From positions 124,001 through 188,000 of the forward strand of contig NZ_MECJ01000017.1 of the NCBI RefSeq assembly GCF_014596475.1: a stretch of DNA of 64,000 nucleotides, given 5' to 3'. This document shows, piece after piece, positions 59,644 to 64,000 of this stretch. The notes beneath the pieces were generated by a model that was not told the origin of the DNA, did no database searches, and saw only the letters and a list, made by a program, of their open reading frames with translations. The translations under genes were made by a program, and so were the position numbers. The DNA is from Streptomyces sp. CBMA152 (GTDB lineage: Bacteria > Actinomycetota > Actinomycetes > Streptomycetales > Streptomycetaceae). The first letter of the stretch is position 1. The number at the start of each line of letters is the position of its first letter.

Positions 59644-60873
59644 TCAACGGATCGGCATGCCCGACAGCGTGCGGGCGATCACCAGGCGCTGGATCTCGCT
59701 GGTGCCCTCGAAGATGGTGTAAATAGCCGCGTCGCGGTGCATGCGCTCGACCGGGTACTCGCGGGTGTAGCCGTTGCCGCCGAGGATCTGGATCGCCTGG
59801 GCGGTGACCTTCTTGGCCGTCTCGCTCGCGTACAGCTTGGACATCGAGCCCTCGGCCGAGGTGAACGGCTTGCCCGCGGTGGCCATCCAGGAGGCGCGCC
59901 ACACCAGGAGGCGGGCCGCGTCGATCTGGGTGCGCATGTCGGCGAGCTGGAACGCGACGCCCTGGTTGTCGATGATCGGGCGGCCGAACTGCTCGCGGCC
60001 CTTGGCGTATTCGAGCGCGTAGTCGTACGCGGCGCGAGCCGTGCCGACCGCCATCGCGCCGACGGCCGGGCGGGAGGCCTCGAAGGTGGCCATGGCGGCG
60101 TTCTTGACGCGCTCGCCGCCGCCCGCCTTGGCCTTCTCGTGAGCCCGTGCCAGACGTTCGTCGAGCTTCTGCTTGCCGCCGAGCAGGCAGTGCCCGGGGA
60201 CCCGCACGTCCTCCAGCACGACCTCGGCGGTGTGCGAGGCGCGGATGCCGTGCTTCTTGAACTTCTGCCCCTGGGACAGGCCCCGGGTGTTCGGCGGGAC
60301 GATGAACGAGGCGTGCCCCTTCGAGCCGAGCTCGGGGTCGACGACCGCGACGACGACGTGGACGTTGGCTATGCCGCCGTTGGTGGCCCAGGTCTTGGTG
60401 CCGTTGAGGACCCACTCGTCCTTGGCCTCGTCGTAGACGGCCTTCGTACGCATCGAGGCGACGTCGGAGCCCGCGTCCGGCTCGGACGAGCAGAAGGCGG
60501 CCACCTTCACGTCGTCGACGTCGCCGTACATCTGCGGGATCCAGGTGCCGATCTGCTCCTCGGTGCCGTTGGCGAGGACGCCGACGGCGGCCAGGCCCGT
60601 CCCGACGATCGACAGGGCGATGCCCGCGTCGCCCCAGAACAGCTCCTCCATCGCGACCGGGATGCCGAGGCCGGTCGGGTCGAAGAACTGCTGGGCGTAG
60701 AAGTCCAGGGAGTAGATTCCGACCTTGGCGGCCTCCTGGATCACCGGCCAGGGGGTCTCCTCGCGCTCGTCCCACTCGGCGGCGGCGGGCCGGATGACGT
60801 CCTTGGCGAATCCGTGCAGCCAGTCCTGGACCTGCCTCTGGTCGTCGTTGAGTTCCATCGTGAACTCGGCCAT
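59644..60873 (-). CDS. Acyl-CoA dehydrogenase
   Basis: A 409-residue FAD enzyme of fatty-acid or branched-chain acyl-CoA oxidation. Signature 1 appears as AFCSSEPDAGSDVASMRTKA, and signature 2 near the C-terminus as QILGGNGYTREYPVERMHRD followed by FEGTSEIQRLVIART, with the usual catalytic Glu position. The mid-domain KTWATNGGIANVHVVVAVVD is standard. Start ATG at 60871-60873. It is divergent from a TetR gene with inverted repeats between them, so induction by an acyl-CoA or similar ligand is likely. Chain-length specificity cannot be told. Confidence 0.93.
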   Translation of the reverse strand: MAEFTMELNDDQRQVQDWLHGFAKDVIRPAAAEWDEREETPWPVIQEAAKVGIYSLDFYAQQFFDPTGLGIPVAMEELFWGDAGIALSIVGTGLAAVGVLANGTEEQIGTWIPQMYGDVDDVKVAAFCSSEPDAGSDVASMRTKAVYDEAKDEWVLNGTKTWATNGGIANVHVVVAVVDPELGSKGHASFIVPPNTRGLSQGQKFKKHGIRASHTAEVVLEDVRVPGHCLLGGKQKLDERLARAHEKAKAGGGERVKNAAMATFEASRPAVGAMAVGTARAAYDYALEYAKGREQFGRPIIDNQGVAFQLADMRTQIDAARLLVWRASWMATAGKPFTSAEGSMSKLYASETAKKVTAQAIQILGGNGYTREYPVERMHRDAAIYTIFEGTSEIQRLVIARTLSGMPIR

Positions 60874-60907
60874 GTCGTCTCCACCACTCCCTGTGCCACG
60901 AGCAAGC

Positions 60908-60950
60908 GTTACTTGCGGTAACAGCAGTATGTTACCGGTCGGTAGAACAT
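60908..60950. promoter_or_regulatory. TetR-type operators in the acyl-CoA dehydrogenase promoter
   Basis: GTTAC-TTGCG-GTAAC lies at 60908-60922. A second palindrome, TACCG-GT-CGGTA at 60933-60944, is flanked by ATGTT (60929-60933) and AACAT (60946-60950), forming a nested, slightly asymmetric dyad. Both are close to the dehydrogenase start and 110-150 bases from the TetR start. Confidence 0.55.
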
Positions 60951-61058
60951 GTCAACCAGCCGTTCACCACTCAGCGGACGACCTGGTCGGGGTGTTACGT
61001 TGCGCAGGCATCGCGCAAGACCGAAAACGCACAACGCAGTACGGGCGGGGAGACAGCC

Positions 61059-61709
61059 ATGGACACCACCAACCAGGCCGAGCAGCAGCGGACGTCGGCC
61101 GAAACCCGCCGGCGCGAACTGCTGGAGGCGGCGGACCGGGTGGTACTCCGGGACGGGCCCAAGGCGTCGATGAACGCGATCGCGGCGGAGGCGGGGATCA
61201 CCAAACCGATCCTTTACCGCCACTTCGGGGACAAGGGCGGGCTGTACCGCGCGCTCGCCCAGCGCCACACCGACGCGCTGCTCGCGGCGCTGCGGGCGGC
61301 CCTGGACGCGCCGGCCGAGCGCCGGGAGCGGGTGGAGGCGACGCTCGACACCTACCTCGTGGCGATCGAGGCGCGGCCGCAGGTGTACCGGTTCCTGATG
61401 CACCCGGCGGAGGAGTCCGGTGCCGGTGAGCAGCCCGGGTTCGACGTGGGGCGGCACTCGGCGCCGCTGCTGCGGCGGATGGGCGAGGAGCTGGGCGTCG
61501 TGATCGCCGAGCGGATCGACCTCGGGCCCGGCAGCGAGGCGCTCGCGCGGGTGTGGGGGCACGGGATCGTCGGCATGATGCACGCGGCGGGCGACTGGTG
61601 GCTGGGCGAACGCCCCTGCTCGCGCGCCGAGTTGGTCCGCGGCCTGGCGGACCTGCTGTGGGGCCGACTGGCAGCGGCGGGCGACCGGGCGGGCGGCCCG
61701 GGGTTTTGA
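61059..61709 (+). CDS. TetR-family transcriptional regulator
   Basis: A 216-residue TetR regulator. The HTH is RRRELLEAADRVVLRDGPKA, SMNAIAAEAGITKPILYRHF (about residues 38-57), GDKGGLYRALAQRHTDALLA. The C-terminal domain resembles FadR/AcrR-like lipid-responsive regulators (TLDTYLVAIEARPQVYRFLM, WGHGIVGMMHAAGDWWLGER). It is divergent from the acyl-CoA dehydrogenase and probably represses it. ATG at 61059 follows GGGGAGA. Confidence 0.9.
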   Translation: MDTTNQAEQQRTSAETRRRELLEAADRVVLRDGPKASMNAIAAEAGITKPILYRHFGDKGGLYRALAQRHTDALLAALRAALDAPAERRERVEATLDTYLVAIEARPQVYRFLMHPAEESGAGEQPGFDVGRHSAPLLRRMGEELGVVIAERIDLGPGSEALARVWGHGIVGMMHAAGDWWLGERPCSRAELVRGLADLLWGRLAAAGDRAGGPGF

Positions 61710-61724
61710 GCCCCCACCCCTGGC

Positions 61725-61739
61725 GGGGGCTGCGCCCCC
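61725..61739. terminator. GGGGGC/GCCCCC hairpin after TetR
   Basis: GGGGGC (61725-61730), TGC loop, GCCCCC (61734-61739), just downstream of the TetR stop. It is the first of two hairpins in the gap before the convergent deformylase gene. Confidence 0.6.
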
Positions 61740-61768
61740 TGCACCTCGCTCTGTGGCTGCGCCCCTTC

Positions 61769-61800
61769 AGGGGCGCGGGGAACTGCGCGATCAGCCCCCA
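61769..61800. repeat. Streptomyces intergenic repeat, copy 2
   Basis: AGGGGCGCGGGGAACTGCGC, continuing GATCAGCCCC, is the reverse complement of the repeat at 40496-40530 with two or three differences. Even the outer bases (CGGCCCGCAGGCGGACACG at 61802-61820) match the flank of that copy in reverse, so the repeat extends at least to 61820. Confidence 0.75.
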
Positions 61801-61831
61801 CCGGCCCGCAGGCGGACACGTGCCCCGGGGT

Positions 61832-61850
61832 CCGGGGGCGAAGCCCCCGG
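61832..61850. terminator. Perfect CCGGGGGC-GAA-GCCCCCGG hairpin
   Basis: An 8-base perfect stem with a GAA loop, between the convergent TetR and deformylase genes. This type of hairpin is a common Streptomyces terminator and probably serves the deformylase gene. Confidence 0.75.
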
Positions 61851-61892
61851 GAAACCACCTTCACCCACAACCCCGGCCGCCCGCCCAGGGCT

Positions 61893-62447
61893 TCAGGTAA
61901 CGGGCGGGGTGGGGGACAAACCCGCCTTGGCGGCCGACCGCACCAGCCGACGCCGCCGCCACCCCGTCAAGCGGTCCACGTACATCAACCCCTCCAGATG
62001 GTCCGCCTCGTGCTGGAGGCAGCGCGCGAAGAAGCCCGTACCGGAGACGCGGACCGGCTCCCCGGACACCGACACCCCCTCCACCACCGCCTCGTCGTAC
62101 CGCTCCGTACCGGCCTCAAGTCCGGGAAGGGACAGACAGCCCTCCGACCCCCGGACCACGACCCCGTCCGTCGACACCAGACGCGGATTGACGATGTGTC
62201 CGATATGCCGGACGTCCTCGTCGTCGGGGCAGTCGTACACGAACACCCGCAACCCCACCCCGATCTGATTCGCCGCGAGCCCCACCCCGCTCGCCGCGTA
62301 CATCGTCGCGAACATGTCCTCGACCAGCCGGCCGAGGGACGGACCGAAGTCGGTGACGGGCTCGCAGGGGGCATGGAGGACCGGGTCGCCGAGGAGAGAC
62401 ATCTCTCGTACGGTGCCGGAACTGCCGGGAATCGGACGGTGGCGCAT
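61893..62447 (-). CDS. def: Peptide deformylase
   Basis: A 184-residue peptide deformylase, which removes formyl groups from nascent proteins. Motif 1 GVGLAANQIG (residues 54-63), motif 2 EGCLSLPG (102-109, metal ligand Cys104) and motif 3 QHEADHLEG (145-153, ligands His146 and His150, catalytic Glu147) are intact. ATG at 62445-62447 gives a normal N-terminus (PIPGSSGTVREMSLLGDPVL); the ribosome site is weak. It is divergent from murT. Several deformylase paralogues are usual in Streptomyces. Confidence 0.95.
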   Translation of the reverse strand: MRHRPIPGSSGTVREMSLLGDPVLHAPCEPVTDFGPSLGRLVEDMFATMYAASGVGLAANQIGVGLRVFVYDCPDDEDVRHIGHIVNPRLVSTDGVVVRGSEGCLSLPGLEAGTERYDEAVVEGVSVSGEPVRVSGTGFFARCLQHEADHLEGLMYVDRLTGWRRRRLVRSAAKAGLSPTPPVT

Positions 62448-62564
62448 GGCCGCAAGCGTACGTTCCGGGCCACCCTGAGCCGTCCGCGTGGTGGCGCGGT
62501 TCGGGCCGCTGTCCGGATCTCGATAGGCTGAGGTCCGACCCAGGCGCAAGGAGGATCAAGGACG

Positions 62565-63803
62565 ATGGCAGGCAACGCGGAGCCGCTGTCACCGCGGGCC
62601 AAGCTCGCCGTGACGGCGGGCAAGGCCGCTGCGGCGGTGTCGCGCGCGGCGGGGCGGGGCAGTGGATCGGTGATCGGCGGCCGGGTGGCGCTCAAGCTGG
62701 ACCCCGATCTGCTGGGGCGGCTGGCGAACCACCTGGACGTGGTCCTGGTCTCGGCGACGAACGGCAAGACGACGACGACCCGGCTCATCGCCGAGGCACT
62801 GCGGGCCAGCGGCCCGGTGGTGTCGAACGCGCTGGGCGCCAATATGCCCGCGGGCATCACCTCGGCGCTGGCGGGCGGCTCGGACTCCCGCTTCGGCGTG
62901 ATCGAGGTGGACGAGAAGTACCTCTCGGGGGTGGCGCGGGATGTGACGCCCAAGGCGATCGCACTGCTCAACCTGAGCCGCGACCAGCTCGACCGGGCCG
63001 CCGAGACCCGGATGCTCGCCGAGAAGTGGCGCGAGGGACTCCAGGGCACCAAGGCCGTGGTGATCGCCAACGCCGACGACCCGCTGGTCGTCTGGGCGGC
63101 GTCCTCCTCCCCCAATGTGGTGTGGGTGGCGGCCGGCCAGGAGTGGAAGGACGACGCCTGGTCGTGCCCCGCCTGCGGCGGTGTGATGCAGCGGCCCGGC
63201 GACGACTGGTTCTGCGGCGAGTGCGGCTTCCGCCGCCCCGCCCCGAGCTGGGTGCTCAGCGGCGACTACGTCCTGGACCCGCACGGCTCGGCCTGGCCGA
63301 TCCACCTCCAGCTGCCCGGCCGCGCCAACAAGGCCAACGCCGCCACGTCCGCCGCGGTCGCCGCGGTGTTCGGGGTGCCGCCGCAGGTCGCGCTGGAGCG
63401 GATGTACCAGGTGCAGGCGGTCGCGGGACGCTATGACGTCGTCTCCTTCCAGGGCCGTGAGCTGCGGCTGCTGCTGGCGAAGAACCCGGCGGGCTGGCTC
63501 GAAACGTTTTCCCTGATCGACCCGCCGCCGACGCCGGTGATCCTCTCGGTCAACGCCCGGGGCGCGGACGGCACGGACACCTCGTGGCTGTGGGACGTCG
63601 ACTACACCCGGCTCGCCGGTCACCCGATCTTCGTGATCGGCGACCGCAAGCTGGACCTGGCGGTCCGCCTGGAAGTCGCCAACCTGGACTTCCGGGTCTG
63701 CGAGAGCCTGGCGGAGTGCGTACAGCTGGCGCCGCCCGGACAGATCGAGCTGATCGCCAACTACACCGCCTTCCAGGACGTGCGCCGCACGGTCGGCAAC
63801 TGA
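62565..63803 (+). CDS. murT: Lipid II isoglutaminyl synthase subunit MurT
   Basis: A 412-residue Mur-ligase-like protein that, with GatD, amidates the D-Glu of lipid II. The ATP loop is VLVSATNGKTTTTRLIAEAL (TNGKTT at about 65-70). The Mur ligase middle domain carries NLSRDQLDRAAETRMLAEKW, and a Cys4 zinc ribbon (CPACGG and FCGECGF at about 202-225) typical for MurT. The C-terminal DUF1727 domain includes LLLAKNPAGWLETFSLID and ILSVNARGADGTDTSWLWDV with the catalytic Asp. The gatD gene follows 22 bases later, as usual. Confidence 0.95.
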   Translation: MAGNAEPLSPRAKLAVTAGKAAAAVSRAAGRGSGSVIGGRVALKLDPDLLGRLANHLDVVLVSATNGKTTTTRLIAEALRASGPVVSNALGANMPAGITSALAGGSDSRFGVIEVDEKYLSGVARDVTPKAIALLNLSRDQLDRAAETRMLAEKWREGLQGTKAVVIANADDPLVVWAASSSPNVVWVAAGQEWKDDAWSCPACGGVMQRPGDDWFCGECGFRRPAPSWVLSGDYVLDPHGSAWPIHLQLPGRANKANAATSAAVAAVFGVPPQVALERMYQVQAVAGRYDVVSFQGRELRLLLAKNPAGWLETFSLIDPPPTPVILSVNARGADGTDTSWLWDVDYTRLAGHPIFVIGDRKLDLAVRLEVANLDFRVCESLAECVQLAPPGQIELIANYTAFQDVRRTVGN

Positions 63804-63825
63804 GACCCCCCAAGGAGAAGCGAGC

Positions 63826-64000
63826 ATGAGCGACAACAGCCTGCGCCTCGTGTGGGTCTACCCCGACCTGCTGAGCACCTACGGCGACCAGGGCAACGCG
63901 CTGGTCGTGGAGCGCCGGGCCCGTCAGCGCGGCCTCGACGTGGCGCGCGTCGACGTCCGCAGCGACCAGCCGGTGCCGTCGTCCGGCGACATCTATCTGA
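63826..64000 (+). CDS. gatD: Glutamine amidotransferase GatD, N-terminus only
   Basis: The first 58 residues of a class I glutamine amidotransferase-like protein, cut by the window end. LRLVWVYPDLLSTYGDQGNA and LVVERRARQRGLDVARVDVR match the start of GatD, the glutaminase partner of MurT in D-iso-glutamine formation. An AAGGAG site precedes the ATG. The catalytic Cys and His lie beyond the window. Position directly after murT supports the assignment. Confidence 0.93.
   Translation, partial: MSDNSLRLVWVYPDLLSTYGDQGNALVVERRARQRGLDVARVDVRSDQPVPSSGDIYL

Overview
The window is high-GC actinobacterial chromosome, almost certainly Streptomyces. Codon third positions are nearly all G or C, GTG starts are common, and the gene content is typical (DUF6421, Tat-exported Gfo/Idh/MocA protein, GH18 chitinase with TGGTCCAGACCT operators, MurT/GatD, DUF3516 helicase, MAB_1171c-type membrane protein). 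I see about 51 protein-coding genes or gene remnants, one tRNA remnant, no rRNA, no CRISPR and no intact insertion sequence.

Layout. 0-23 kb is housekeeping and accessory metabolism: an SDR/DUF6421 pair, glycerophosphodiesterase, GNAT, DUF5134 and M56 peptidase, HAD hydrolase, TetR, FprA-type ferredoxin reductase, a divergent ArsR/old-yellow-enzyme pair, neutral ceramidase, BNR propeller, uracil-DNA glycosylase and sugar kinase, a CbiX-like protein, lactonase, FUSC membrane protein, Lrp regulator, DJ-1-like protein, cupin, TDT transporter and a chitinase with a DasR-type promoter.

23.4-29.6 kb is the most interesting system: a four-gene peptide export operon. A 75-residue precursor with a double-glycine leader and a cysteine-free, Gly/Val/Thr-rich core is followed by a strong hairpin, an HlyD-type adaptor, a C39 peptidase/ABC exporter and a second large ABC protein. 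The transporter genes match the three-gene NHLM bacteriocin export layout. No modifying enzyme lies beside them, so the product may be an unmodified secreted peptide.

29.6-35.4 kb is a lower-GC, gene-poor accessory block. It holds a DUF4365 (PD-(D/E)XK-like) to DUF4429 fusion protein, an orphan, decayed anti-sigma-kinase-like genes ending in an 8-bp tandem repeat, a Nudix hydrolase and a GntR regulator. It ends at the 3' half of a tRNA-Arg gene. GntR, Nudix and a tRNA-Arg scar together suggest a relic of a pSAM2-type integrative element.

35.4-64 kb: DUF3574 protein; an overlapping ImmA/IrrE peptidase, MAB_1171c membrane protein and helical-repeat protein operon; YjbQ; flavin oxidoreductase; short MltG; a divergent multidrug ABC/MarR pair; FAD/Fe-S D-lactate-dehydrogenase-like protein; Tat-exported GH109-like protein next to a secreted PNGase A-like enzyme; a heterodimeric ABC pair whose two nucleotide sites are degenerate in complementary ways; YdjM-like protein; DUF3516 helicase; TesB thioesterase; glutathione peroxidase; a divergent acyl-CoA dehydrogenase/TetR pair; peptide deformylase; and MurT/GatD, cut by the window end.
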